A DNA stretch of 64,000 bases, from assembly GCA_022605405.1 (NCBI GenBank), contig JABYQQ010000025.1:372001-436000 (forward strand), given 5' to 3'. Of this stretch, positions 1-10,900 are shown piece after piece. Numbering within the stretch: position 1 is the first letter of the stretch; each line of letters starts with the position of its first letter. This DNA comes from Earliella scabrosa (Eukaryota; Basidiomycota; Agaricomycetes; Polyporales; Polyporaceae). A program made the translations under genes and the position numbers. The notes beneath the pieces were generated by a model that was not told the origin of the DNA, made no database searches, and was given only the letters and a program-made list of their open reading frames with translations.

Positions 1-780
1 ACGCACTAAGGGCGCGCGCTTCGGCGGACGACGGTGATAACTCCTGTGAGGGTCTTGGTTATCGGACATTCCGTGTTTGGAACGGGACCCATTCGCGATG
101 CTTGTAAGCGAGACGTTTCTAGATTGTGCGGGCGAGAAGCTCGCTTAGTGCATCGCAGATCGATGAAAAGGGTCACACGTACACGGAGCCTGTCTTTGGG
201 TTCGGAAACGTGCTGTGTCATGATTAACGCTTCCCAGGACCGAGTCAATGCAGAACGGGAGGGGCGAAGGTCCCACGGGTGTCCCCAACGGTGCTTACTG
301 CTGCCGCAGGATTGCGCTGCAAGGGACCCCGACTTGTCGGACGAACGGTGTTATGGGATGTGGCTGTCAACTTGTGCGGGTCGTTGCACGGAACGAGCTA
401 GTATGGCATGGAAGTGTCGGAACAGGGCACGGAGACACCCGGATCGCGTTCCTTTTGTCACCGGTCACGCACCGCTCCACGGCGTTCCATTGGTGGGAGA
501 ATGTAGGGTCAGTGCGGCAGTGGAGACGCCACGGTCCCGAATTTACCACCCAGAGAAAGCGGCGCGGCTTCACCAGACGCTCGGAACATGTCCCTCGCTT
601 CCTACCTCAAACGGACAGATGTCGGTCAGAGGTGCGTGTCCCCCGCTCACGGTGGCTACGCTCACCTGACGGCAGCGGTACAGGCATGGAGCAACGCCTA
701 CTGAGTGAGTCGCGACCCGCGCCGACACCAGACGACCCCGTACAGCATTGTACGCGTTGATGGAGCCAACGTAAAGAGCT
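1..780. other. No recognisable gene
   Basis: Several overlapping open frames exist on both strands but none shows a recognisable motif or a consistent splice pattern. It may be more decayed sequence belonging to the pseudogene that follows, but I could not align it. Confidence 0.5.
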
Positions 781-1830
781 ACATGGCTAGCTTCTCCAGC
801 GGGAACATGACCTCCAATCAGCTTCGCTTCGTTTGGGGTGGGCTTCGATTCGACACCAGACAGATGGACCTGTCAAGGAAGAGGACGACAAGGGCTACCG
901 GGGCTGCGGGGTGCAACAACCTCTGATTGGAAATGATGGCCTGAAACTGCTGGTGTAGTACAAGCCTCGGAGAGATGGGGACGAGGTTCGTGGAACGGTC
1001 TCGTATCCTCACCCTGACCTTATCTGTTCAAGATGTAGAAGGCGAACTCGGTTGCAGCAAGACAAGAGGCTGTTCCCCGCAAGCGAAGTTTACACAGCGC
1101 TCAAGAAGATACCCGACAAGGATCTCCATCTTCTCGGGCTCTTAGCCGAATACGCACGACCAGAATGGATGATTTCGACGGTGCCCCTCGACCTTCTTCC
1201 TCCCCTCCGTCCACGTATTGCGTCAATCGCGGCACCATGCCTAGCGAACATGATGCGACTCACAAGCTGGGGGACACTATCGGGGTGTCAGCGCATAAGA
1301 GGGCAGCAGGGGACGCCAGCGCATGTTGTCAACGAGTTCGAGCAGTTGCTCCAAGTGCGCATCGTTCCCCTCTGTCTTGATCTGCGACCCCGCTGACACC
1401 GCACAGTTCCACATCGACATCGCGGGCATTCCGCAAGTCCTACAGAAGGCAGATCGTCCAGTGAAGGCTATCGGTGCCTGTCATGAGGGCGACAGGGTTC
1501 ACTGCCTGGCATTCTCCTGGGTAAGATCGTAGTCTCGAGCCGGACGAGGTCGATGTATTTTGAGCTTTCGTCATTAACTTTACGTTCAGAGTCCCTGCAG
1601 GAGGTAAAATCGCATTCGTCTTCGATCTGAGAAGACACTCACTTTATGCTAGTACGGCCGTGCAACATCGCATACCTTGAGGAGCTTGTACGAAACGGAC
1701 TAACTGTATATCCAGCAGCACACTGTGTCGTCCACGACGGTGGAGAGCGAATAGATCTCCGACTTCAGAAGCGCACGGACGCTTTCCTGCAGTATGGCTG
1801 AACCCTTGAGCGCGGAGACAGGATGGCAAG
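781..1830 (+). pseudogene. RPB1: Decayed fragment of RNA polymerase II largest subunit gene
   Basis: Pieces in different frames match the order of the N-terminal third of RPB1. About 871-957 reads KEEDDKGYRGCGVQQPLI, the Gly/Cys-rich clamp region, and ends in a TAG. About 1060-1185 reads KRLFPASEVYTALKKI and YARPEWM. A second frame at about 1205-1300 continues with THKLGDTIGVSA-type sequence. About 1319-1354 reads TPAHVVNEFEQLLQ, and 1407 onward reads IAGIPQVLQKADRPVKAI. About 1655-1790 reads [11 protein letters not shown] and [19 protein letters not shown], followed by a TGA. An intron-like gap with GT...AG ends remains at 1355-1406, so this is a DNA-level copy rather than a retrocopy. The frameshifts and stops rule out a working subunit. 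RPB1 is an essential single-copy gene, so an intact copy should lie elsewhere. The call rests on remembered family sequence, not a search. Confidence 0.82.
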
Positions 1831-2565
1831 TCAGTGCGAAGAGTTCCCGGTCCTGGTCCAGGCAAAGATCCAAATCGACGCAGAACACGAACGTGTACAT
1901 CACTCAGCCGTCGGCCGCCGTAGGTCCGCACGAGCACCTACCGGCTAATGGGAAGTGAAGACCGGCGGAAACACGTCTCGTGACGACGCGCAGACATGCA
2001 GGGACGAGTTGGAGAAGCTCCTACAACGGTTCGTCGCGGAAGCGGGGGTTGGGCGGATTGAGACGACTGCTTACTGAGAACGAAACACAGGTAATGCATA
2101 CTTGGAGCGCCTGCCCTACTCACCCGCGGTGCGTCAATCTGGATGTCTGCCATAACGCGCCGCACTTCCCGAGAGACGTGCTGCAGACACCCTCCACTCG
2201 CCTTCCGGAAGTCACCCGGCCCGACGGCACGCCGGCCGGCATCCGGAGTCTAGAACATTCGCTGCCCTTTCCCCGCCACATAGCAAGCGTCCATACCGGA
2301 CCGAAGGCGATCGTCGTCTTGCTCCGAGTCCGAGTCCAACTCACGACGAGGTCGATGGGGATGTCGCGGCATTCCGTCGTCATCTAGACATCCTCTCGCC
2401 CCCTATCTACAGCGACCGCGCAGTGGCCGCCCGTACCGCTGCAGCCGGCCCCCCCTCAATAGCCCGCTGGGGCTTCCCCGCCCAACAGGTGTCGTTCACC
2501 TCGAAGGATGTCTACACAGCTTAAGAGGCAGGTCAATACTCATGCAACGATGCACGATCCCTGTC
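1831..2565. other. No clear gene; possible tail of the decayed copy
   Basis: Open frames are present on both strands. One forward frame reads smoothly from about 2355 to 2490, but I recognise nothing in it. No further RPB1 motif was found. Confidence 0.4.
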
Positions 2566-3588
2566 ATGCCGACCCTCTTTCTCACCGGGCGCGTCAGCGA
2601 CTTCGTAGTCGCTCCCCACTCAAGGGCGACAGCCGCCAGTCAATCAACCTGCCACCTCGTCGAGCCCGTGAGGTGCGACTCCAAGCGTCCTCCCCGACCT
2701 GCACGCATGCACTGAGCTGTTCACAGGTTGCCGAAAGACATCTTGCTCTGGATCATCTCCTTCGGCGACCTCCAGATGCTGCTTCGGTGGCGGCGTACCA
2801 GTCGAACGGTGTTCGCAATGGTGGCCATGCTGTTGCGTCGTCGTTACGCCCGCGTCATGCACCCCTTCGTCACTGACGTCGATGGGTTAAGCCTCGCCAT
2901 GGAGAACTGCGGTGCTGTCATATCCGGTTCAGTGGCGCTGCAGTTCTTCTTGGACGATGCGACTTGGGCTCCCCGCGACATGGACATCTACGTCCCCGAC
3001 CACAAATGGAACGAGTTCATCCGCGCGCTGAAGCGCCTCGGGTTTCGGAGCGCCCTTCAAGACACCTTCGACTTCACACCCTCCGGCCATGTCGCCATCA
3101 ACGGCATCAAGGAGCTCCGCCGATTCTCCAGCCCGACCGGAAGGGCCGTGGACGTTATACGCAGCTACTTCAGGAACCCCCTCCCGCCGCTCTACTACTT
3201 CTGGTCCACCTTGCTCGTCAACTTCATTGGCCCGGGTGGCTGCGTCTGCGCATACCCAGCGCTCACTCTTCAACGTCGAGGTGTGCTCAAGGCGGGTGAC
3301 CCCACAACCAAGGACGAAGCGTCGGCCCGTCGATACGAGCGCCGCGGTTTCACCTTTGAGCGATCCGCGGATGCTGCGACCCTGGAGTACCAACGTCCAA
3401 CTGGCACCGAATACTTCGGGGACGCGCGGCTGTTGCGCGTGGACTTTCGTTCCAGGGTTCAACAGCGAGTGGGCGAATTACCTATCAATCGCAGGCTACG
3501 TGGTTGGGCGGTGCGACAAACGTACCCACCGTCGCAGGTTCGTCGTCATTGCTGTCCAAGGGATCGCACTGACCGAAATCGCCCGTAG
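2566..3588 (+). CDS. F-box-like / nucleotidyltransferase-like family protein (member A1)
   Basis: Model: exon 1 2566-2672, a 54-base intron 2673-2726 (GT...CAG), exon 2 2727-3588; 322 residues. The phase-2 junction restores RLPKDILLWII, an F-box-like start, followed by WRRTSR. The central region holds AVISGSVALQFFL and then RDMDIYVPDHKWNEF. A GS pair followed by D-M-D fits the hG[GS]...DhD signature of nucleotidyltransferase-fold proteins. Further on comes the family signature CAYPALTLQRRGVL. The end reads LRGWAVRQTYPP, matching paralogue 22738-23671. No signal peptide or membrane segment is seen. Seen: the motifs and the paralogy. Inferred: the NTase fold and any SCF-adaptor role. The substrate is unknown. 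Other upstream ATGs are possible, but this start gives the right phase. Confidence 0.66.
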
Positions 3589-4350
3589 GCCTGACACATG
3601 ACAACGTGAGAGAGACGTTCGACGGGTCCATAGGAAGTAGGGGAGATGCACAGCGCGCAGGACGCGGGAAGGCATCGCGAGTCAGGTCGGGCGTGTACGT
3701 GTACTGGGGTGCTTGCCATGATATCCACCGCGCAGTGCGCGCATTTGCAGTCATGTACTGGGAACACATACGGGGCCTCATTCGCCAAGTTCTGTGCTCG
3801 TCGTATGACTGTCTGGAGATGTCGCGCTGTGCAGAGACAGCGTCTCTTCCATGTCACGCTATCACGAGAACCTGCGCGGACCTGCAGCCGACGACATATC
3901 GTACAAGGCCTTGCGGGACCTGTACATCCTCGCACATCCGCGCGAACGACGAAGGACGTCGCCGAGATCCCGTACAATCCTTCGTTCCGACTGCTACGTG
4001 AGGAGCGGGCACTGATTCCAACTTGCAGTTGGTGGCGCCTGCTATACAGTTTCTTGAAACAATGGGTATACATGGGAAGACATACGGTACATAGAGCCAT
4101 AGAACCTCGAACGTCCTGTTGTACAGAACACAATGGGGTATACGATCACCTAGTCAAAAGACCGCCCGGGAATCGCTGTGACGGACAGAGTACACGAAAG
4201 GAACCAGTCAATCAGCACCACCATCATCTCGAGCCACACTTCCCGCGCGCGCAACCATCGCGCGACCTAGAACGACCTTCCACTCCACTGAAATCGCGAG
4301 GTCGCTAGAGACCGAGGGGGACGAGAAACGAAAGCAGCGTGACGGCATCC
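3589..4350. other. Spacer between two family members; nothing recognised
   Basis: Overlapping forward and reverse frames of up to about 220 codons cover this stretch, but they lack motifs and look like by-products of GC-rich DNA. Confidence 0.45.
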
Positions 4351-5454
4351 TCACACAGACAGACGACGACGGCGCTGAGGAGGGGTTTGTGGGCGCTGGG
4401 CGTGCTGTCCTTGAATGCCGCGCACGCAATCCTCTACGCCGCAGCCTACGAAGGGGTCCGAGAGGAGGTGCACCGGAGTGGAGATAAGGTGAGGAGGGAG
4501 GACGCAGTCCCTAAGCGCACAGTTGTCAGCGCACGAGACCGTGGTCCAGAGCCTCCACATGGCCATGACCCCATACCAGCCCCGCGGTAAAACCTCACTG
4601 AGAGGGTCTACGGCGTGCAGTTCGGATCCAGCGTCGCAGAAGGAGCGTCGCTGCTTCGGGCACAGGAACGTGTTACGCAAACAGCGCACGGTGTTTGGCC
4701 GAGCATAGCGAGGCAAGCGCTGTGCGTCGGACGACCAGACGTTCGCGTTCCGCGCGAATCGGAACCCGGCCTCGTGGAGGGCGACGAACTTGGCGACGTC
4801 GATGCTTGTGAGGTCCTTGGTGCGCATGTCGGCTAGCAACGCGCGTCGCTGCATGGTGAGAGCAGGGTACGCGCAGCCAAACGCGTGCGGCGTAACGAAC
4901 GTCATGTCAGCGGTGCTGGGGGAGCAGACAATCGGTTCCCACGCGCTGCTGGACCGGGAGCGGTATACCACAATGTGGTGCTTGTTCTTGAGATGAATCA
5001 CGGTATGAGACACTACACCACGCGCGGGCGTGCAGGGCTCCTTGCCCCTGCCGCACTGGACCCGCACGATGTCAACAGCGAGCTCGGGGCATGCGCGGAT
5101 CGCGTCCACCAGATGCTGGTACCAGAAGCCTGTGGTGTACAGCTCCAGTATCCCGCACCACACCGACCCGTCCCGAAGCAGGTATGCGAGGGCGGCGAGC
5201 CCACCGATGACCGCGCGATGGGTGCAGATGAGATCTAGCAGCGCCGGTGATGCCCGCACATGCTCGCCTAAAATGCGAAGGAGGGTGCGACGAAGTGACT
5301 CGACAGCATGCTTGTAGGTGCCGCGGCTCGTGTTCCTCCATCCCAGGATGGTCTGGATGTCCATGCAGTCGGCAATGGCATCCAACACGTCAATGTTCAA
5401 ACTACCACCACTATAAGCGATGAACGAAACATGGAACGACAAACATACTCGCAT
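4351..5454 (-). CDS. F-box-like family protein with degenerate NTase motif (member B1)
   Basis: A 367-residue frame reads LNIDVLDAIADCMDIQTIL then WRNTSRGTY (F-box-like). AVIGGLAALAYLLRD follows, where the GS/GG position is kept but the downstream DxD is replaced by ILELY. Next comes TFVTPHAFGCAYPALTMQRR, the family signature, and a Cys-rich end with CPKQRRSFCDAGSEL. It faces member A1 in convergent orientation. Paralogues carry a phase-2 intron just before the LPxDV segment. Here AG acceptors exist before the Leu-Asn-Ile, but I found no donor with matching phase, so I keep the unspliced ATG at 5454. Loss of the acidic pair suggests a non-catalytic member if the family is an NTase at all. Confidence 0.6.
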   Translation of the reverse strand: MRVCLSFHVSFIAYSGGSLNIDVLDAIADCMDIQTILGWRNTSRGTYKHAVESLRRTLLRILGEHVRASPALLDLICTHRAVIGGLAALAYLLRDGSVWCGILELYTTGFWYQHLVDAIRACPELAVDIVRVQCGRGKEPCTPARGVVSHTVIHLKNKHHIVVYRSRSSSAWEPIVCSPSTADMTFVTPHAFGCAYPALTMQRRALLADMRTKDLTSIDVAKFVALHEAGFRFARNANVWSSDAQRLPRYARPNTVRCLRNTFLCPKQRRSFCDAGSELHAVDPLSEVLPRGWYGVMAMWRLWTTVSCADNCALRDCVLPPHLISTPVHLLSDPFVGCGVEDCVRGIQGQHAQRPQTPPQRRRRLSV

Positions 5455-5803
5455 ATGTTGAGCACCGTGCGCCGCGCGCGGAACTCATCCCGTGGAACAG
5501 GAGGCAGACATTCGCGATGCTTGATCGTCTCTGTTCCAGTACTTAGTCAGTCTCATGTGTAGAGCAAGGCAAGGGGAGAGAAAATGAGAGCGCACCCATT
5601 GCCACCCGTCCTCCTTCGCTCCTTGGCGATCAGCTGCATGCGACACGCAATTCTCCTCCCATTAAGTAGTTGAGCGCGTAGCCATTCAGCTTCCCCGACA
5701 TTCCGCTCCGGCCCAAGCACGTCGTCCCAAGCATGGAACCGCGCTCATGGAAGGACGAACCGGACGGGCTTGGAAGGACGAAGCGGCGACCTAAGGGCGT
5801 CCG
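5455..5803. other. No gene seen
   Basis: Spacer between member B1 and the Helitron helicase end. It probably contains the Helitron 3' terminus, since the helicase reads leftwards, but I could not fix a hairpin-CTRR end. Confidence 0.4.
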
Positions 5804-6745
5804 TTACAGCGAACGTCCCGTCGGCCCGCCCATCGGCGTGCCACGACGCGGTGGAAGACGACTGGCGGAAGTTTCTCCGTTAGAACGCGCACCGTAGCGC
5901 ATTGGGTCCACTTCGTAGCGATCCCTCGTTGAAGCGTCCAAGGCATCCAGGCGCCGCATTTCATCCCGTAGTTCCTCCGACAGACGATCGTGGATCTTCT
6001 TGCGAGGAAACGGCCTCAGCACCCCCAACCCTTGAAGACTCCTGACCCTTGACAACATGACATACACCCCTTGAAGGCTGAGCGCGCTGGCGGGGTCAAC
6101 AAGCGCGTCGTCCAGAGATCGCCCTTGCGCTTTGTAGTCGGTGTATGCGTAGGCAGCAAGGAGCGGTAACTGTGTCCTGGACACCGAGTACTCCTCCCCC
6201 GGGTCGTCGTCTTTCGCGGGCCTCTTCACCCATCGGAAGGAACTTGTCTCGGGGAAGATAGGAACGACGTCGTCACCTGTGCTGCCACATACGCGCCCCG
6301 CGCCCGGGATCTGCACGTAGACAACCACGGGAAAGCGAATTCCCTGCACTTCTTCGTAGCGTATGTCCCTGATCGTTCCAATCGCGCCGTTCACCACGTA
6401 GTGTCCGAATGCGAGGTTTTCTTGCACCATGACTTGCATGCCAGGAAATAACGCCAGCCGGCCCATGTGATCGCGAGTCTTGGTACTCGGAAGTGCCCAG
6501 AGCTGCTCCCGAAGGTCACCGTCCACCGGACGGCCTGCAATGCGGTCGCGAGCGTGATAGAGGTGAGGCGAGCCTTGCATGGACGCCGCATGATGCTGGA
6601 TGAGGCGGACGTTAAGCACATCGCGGACGCGTTTCCTGCCGACGATGATAGGCGCCTCGCGGAAGCGCCTAAGGTCCGTCTTGGCTGCGCTGCGTACGTT
6701 CTGCACAAGTCTCCTGTTACGATTGATGAGGAACGAAGAGATCGT
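5804..6745 (-). pseudogene. Helitron helicase, C-terminal PIF1-like piece
   Basis: The frame starts without its own convincing start codon. It reads REAPIIVGRKRVRDVLN, then GMQVMVQENLAFGHYVVNGA, and ends with the helicase C-terminal motifs YTDYKAQGRSL and GVYVMLSRVRSLQGLGVLR. These are the late superfamily-1B (PIF1) motifs V and VI that should follow directly on the large frame at 7974-12980. The intervening 1.2 kb carries stops in this frame, so it is the downstream half of a split gene. Confidence 0.85.
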
Positions 6746-6946
6746 CCTTTAAGTACGACGTTCTCCGCCATTCCGCGTCACGCAAACCTGAGCCCGTGGG
6801 AACATTATTCATACTCCGCTTACCTTAAGTAAGTAACGGTATTTACTGTAGCAGACGCCCAGTAAGAAACTGTTTACTGGCTCTAGCCCTAGTCTAGGGT
6901 TGACCTGACCCCCAGGCGCCCATGGCACTGCCACCTTGGCGCGCAA

Positions 6947-7038
6947 ATAAGCGCCCAAACGCCGACAAATCCGATGATTTGTGCGACATGCTGGAAACAT
7001 GTCGCATTCGTTTTTGTTGCTTCGGCCGATGGGCGCTT
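6947..7038. repeat. Imperfect inverted repeat with inner hairpin
   Basis: AAGCGCCCA near 6949 is complementary to TGGGCGCTT near 7030. Inside lies an almost perfect stem, GCGACATG...CATGTCGC, at about 6982-7006. This is the kind of secondary structure found at the ends of small DNA elements. Confidence 0.5.
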
Positions 7039-7112
7039 AATGGAATGACCACCTCGGATTGTAGCCATATGTCGTGGGAACATATTGATTACATTATCAT
7101 ATGTTTCCGATC

Positions 7113-7257
7113 AAAACTGAGTGAGTTAGAACAGAAATAAACTTGCCCATATCGGGAAGAATGGGCTGTTTTGCGCATTGTGAATGGGCGCCTAACGTAC
7201 CGGTTTTGTAACATCTCAATGTAGGCAAGTTTGTTTCAATTCTAGCACACTCAGTTT
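7113..7257. repeat. Foldback element with 35-base inverted arms
   Basis: The left arm at 7113-7147 starts AAAACTGAGTG and ends AAACTTGCC. The right arm at about 7223-7257 is its reverse complement with roughly five mismatches. About 75 bases separate the arms. It fits a small MITE or the end of one. Confidence 0.7.
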
Positions 7258-7319
7258 TCATCTGAAATATATAGTGTTATATACCATTAGAATCGTATGA
7301 CCTGTGGCTACACACTGAG

Positions 7320-7562
7320 CTACACGCTCAGGTGAGCGCCGGGAGCATGGGATATCTGGTCGGAAGTTATCTGTAGGAGGGTTCTGACCGGCGCTTCAAT
7401 ACTGGAGGGTCTTGGGTGAGACATCGAACAGATGTTGGACAGACCAATATGGGCTAGATGACTAGGCGCCGGCCGCCAGATACCGTCCGATACCCAGCGC
7501 CGCCCGGACAGATAACTTCCGACCAATTATCTAGGGCGCCCGGTGCACACCTGGGCGTGTAG
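7320..7562. repeat. MITE-like element, copy 1
   Basis: About 243 bases. It begins CTACACGCTCAGGTGAGC and ends with the near reverse complement GTGCACACCTGGGCGTGTAG, giving terminal inverted repeats of about 20 bases. A subterminal inverted pair, GGTCGGAAGTTATCTG near 7358 and CAGATAACTTCCGACC near 7510, lies inside. No coding frame. Confidence 0.75.
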
Positions 7563-7639
7563 TAACTGAAGTGGTTTGTGAATGATTTCAATCAACCATA
7601 AGCAGTTCTGTGTAATAGAAACTCTAGCACAAACTTGAG

Positions 7640-7883
7640 CTACACGCTGAGGTGAGCCATGGGTCGGTTACGATATATGGAAATTTTGGGTCATCAGATA
7701 ACTTCCGACCGGCGCTTCCATACTGGAGCTTTGTGCCCCAGACATCGAACAGATATCGAGCAAACCGATATTGGAGCGAGGTCTAAGCGCCGGCTGCAAA
7801 ATATCTGTTCAATACCCAGGGCCGCCCCGGCAGATAACTTCCGACCAAATACCCAGGGCGCCCGGTGCACACCTGGGCGTGTA
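7640..7883. repeat. MITE-like element, copy 2
   Basis: About 244 bases in the same orientation as copy 1 and 77 bases downstream. It begins CTACACGCTGAGGTGAGC and shares a 28-base right end with copy 1. The interior is diverged (GACCGGCGCTTCCATACTGGAG here against a T-for-C version there), so the two are not a fresh duplication. Confidence 0.75.
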
Positions 7884-7973
7884 AACAGTGTTGATCATTA
7901 TAAATTCATATATCATTTCTATATAAATTATCCCCTTCCTCATCAATCGTACACTGCCAGACAATGGCCCACT

Positions 7974-10900
7974 TCACAACAAGTTCAATGTCAGATAGTC
8001 ATCGGCCACACCGTCTCTGCTCGCCTTCTCGCTCTCACCCAACCGAACCCTAGCCAGAAGCTCTGAGTATGCAAGATCCCCCTGCTGTCTCTGATTCTTA
8101 CGAAGGATTACCACAGTGCGCACCAGCCTCCACAGATATGCACCCTTGATTGCGCTAACACCCTTCGCTTGCTGGGCCACGTTCAGCGCCGGATCGCGCA
8201 CCAGCTTGTAGCTGTACAGCGCCTCGCCTTGCACTGGTCGCAGCTGTCCAAAGTCCCCTGTAAAGATGACGTGCACGCCTCCGAAAGGTAAGTCTCCTCC
8301 ATCTGCAGTGCTCCCTCTTCCGTGCTGAATACGAGCGCATATCTGGCTCAGCAACGTGGCGCTGATCATCGACACCTCGTCAATGATGAGGTACGTGACC
8401 TTACCCCAAATCGCGCAGAGTGGCTGCAAATCCATGCCCTTCTTCGCAGGCAGCATTGTCAAGGAATGTATTGTAAACCCGCCGATCAGAATGGCGGCTG
8501 CCCCCGTTGGTGCAGAAACTAACACCTCATCGCGCCTTCCAAGAAGCTGGAAGAACTGCAGGATCGCGTTGACCACGTGCGACTTGCCCGTGCCACCAAT
8601 CCCTCCAACATACATCAGCAATTGCGAACCGCCATGGAATACGTGGTGAGCGACAATATCGAACGCTCTGAGTTGTTCCTCATTTCCATGCAGCCCGAAC
8701 TCCTCCACAACTTGGTGCCTCAGAGTGTCAAAGTCCCACCCAGTACCATCCGCCCGTAGCGCTTCCGAGGAACGTTGCAACGGCTGGAGAACCATGCTAT
8801 CGGTCACCGGTAACCGCGGTTCACGACTGCGCGCGTCGCGGACGATGCTAGCGACAGGCGGGTGTACGTCTGTCGCCGCGGTCGCAGGGCGCCGTTTTCT
8901 TTTTAGGCCCCGCATTATGATGTGCTCGCTCTCTACCAATGCCTGGTCGCCCGCGGTGACGTGCATGGCGCAGCCGTAGGCCGCGCTGTCACCTCCATGT
9001 CCCCTTGAACGATAGCAATCATCGATGGCAACGCGAGCAGGGAGGCTAATGAGCGAGTCGATGCGACGCAACAGGCCCTGCGGCTGCTGCGAGGGGTCGG
9101 GACCGTCGTCCACGCCACGATACTCATCCCCTCGATCCTCCGCCATCATCTGTGCGAGATACATCGTAGGGTCTGGCGTCGGCTCTCTCGCCGCCCTGCG
9201 AGTATACTGCTGTCGAGCTTTGTCCATACGAATCCGATTCGCATCGTCACGGGCATCACGGCACTCCGTCAAGACATTGAGGTTTCTAATAATTCTGGCA
9301 TGCTCAAGAGGGATTCCTTGCACTTGACGCTCGTACGCCTCCATCCACTTCTCCTCCACAGACTTCAGATCTGACGCGTGTCTCCAAGGAGTGAATAGTA
9401 TGAGTACAGTGCGGGCCCACCGCTCGCGCTCCTCCTCCGAACGATCATGCCTGGGCATGCGGTCCCCCAACACGACGGGCACCACCCACGCAATCCGCTT
9501 CCGCACCATGTATGCGTCGCATTGCGGATGTTCGGCAAGAAACTCGCCTCGCGCCTCTTCCGGACGCCCACGGACGGCTCCCTGGCTGCTGCGTCTACTC
9601 ACTCTTGTTGTTTCCGCCCGCTTAGTGATTTTCTCCGTCATCCCTACGAACTCGTACAGACACATCGAGTCGAACGGGTGCACAGCAGGACGGTACACGT
9701 AGTCGTGCTGTTGACTGAGGGCTGATATGGACGCTGCTCCCAACGCCAAGGTCACAGACTCATCCGCAGGTTCGGGAACCGCAGTCTCACTTAAGTGAAT
9801 CGTGAATATCGGCCGTCGCTCCATGTCTCCCTGCTCATCATGTGCGTCCAGCTCGTTGGTGCCTGCCGGGCTGGCCATGGACGGCAGCTGCAGGTCTACG
9901 CGACCATCCCCCGTCGCCCGGTCACCACTACCGTCCGGGGTTGCATCCACCACGGCCGAGACATGCGGCTCCCAGTGCCGACGGACCTGACGTTCGAACG
10001 ATCCCAGATGCAGGACCCGGAATATGTGGCTGGTGTAATGGTCCCCGCCGCCGATCAACTGACTCATTGCTTCTTGCTGTGAGATCTCCTGCCGCGAAAT
10101 GATGCTGTTCATTACGGTCGTCAGCGCGCTGCAGTCTTGCGCGGCGCTCCTTTGTGCCACCGCACCATACTTGGTACTAGTGCGCTCAATGGCATACAGG
10201 AGTGCGGCGAGACCGAGGTGAGTAGGCAGCGAGGCCTTTGTAATGTAATCTGTCACGTAATAAATTAACGCCTTCGCTCCTTCACCGGAACCAATATGTT
10301 TGATATCCATGTTGGCCTTCATCAAGAAGATGACAAGGTCGTTGTAGTTCGCGATCCGCGGGTGCAACCTCCGCAACATAATTGAGAAGGTCTCTTCATC
10401 CAAACAGGTGACCGCACGAGTAGAGCCATCAATACGCATCCGACAATTGGCGTCAGTACGCTTCTCAGCTCGACGTAAGTATTTCCAGCATGTGTCAGTG
10501 TGCTCGTGCCAATTGTACTGCTCCAACAGCTCATTCACAAATGACATATAGTGCGTCGCAAATTCCTCCGCTGGCAAGTCATTCAGCCGCGGGGCCGGGC
10601 GCACGCCGGGATGGACATATCCGTCTCGCTCCGAATACCTCGGACGCCGCAATGGGGTACCGCACGGCTCCTCCACTACAGCGGATGTGCCAAGCAACTC
10701 GCACTTTATAAGACTCTCCAACCATTCGAACATGCGCGCCTGGTACTCCTCGGACTTCTGCATGTTATCCCGCATCTCTTGCGGTGAGGGGTGACCTCGA
10801 ATCCAGATCAACATGTGACAGTGAAGAGTGCCGCGAGCCTGTGACTCCACAGTACCGTAATATCCACTACAGGTACCGAAGAGACCTCGCTCTACACGGC

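Larger units (their letters stand above)
6772..7973. mobile_element. AT-richer insertion splitting the Helitron helicase
   Basis: The helicase frame stops at 7974 just after DDYLTLNLL and resumes near 6745. The DNA between has no long open frame, is richer in A/T than its flanks, and is built from inverted and direct repeats (7113-7257, 7320-7562, 7640-7883). It reads as one or more nested non-autonomous elements. I could not define a target-site duplication for the whole block, and a large intron is a less likely alternative. Confidence 0.6.

Noticed and set aside
7973..7975. Programmed frameshift or stop readthrough in the Helitron helicase
   Set aside because: About 1.2 kb of non-coding repeat DNA separates the halves, so an insertion explains it.
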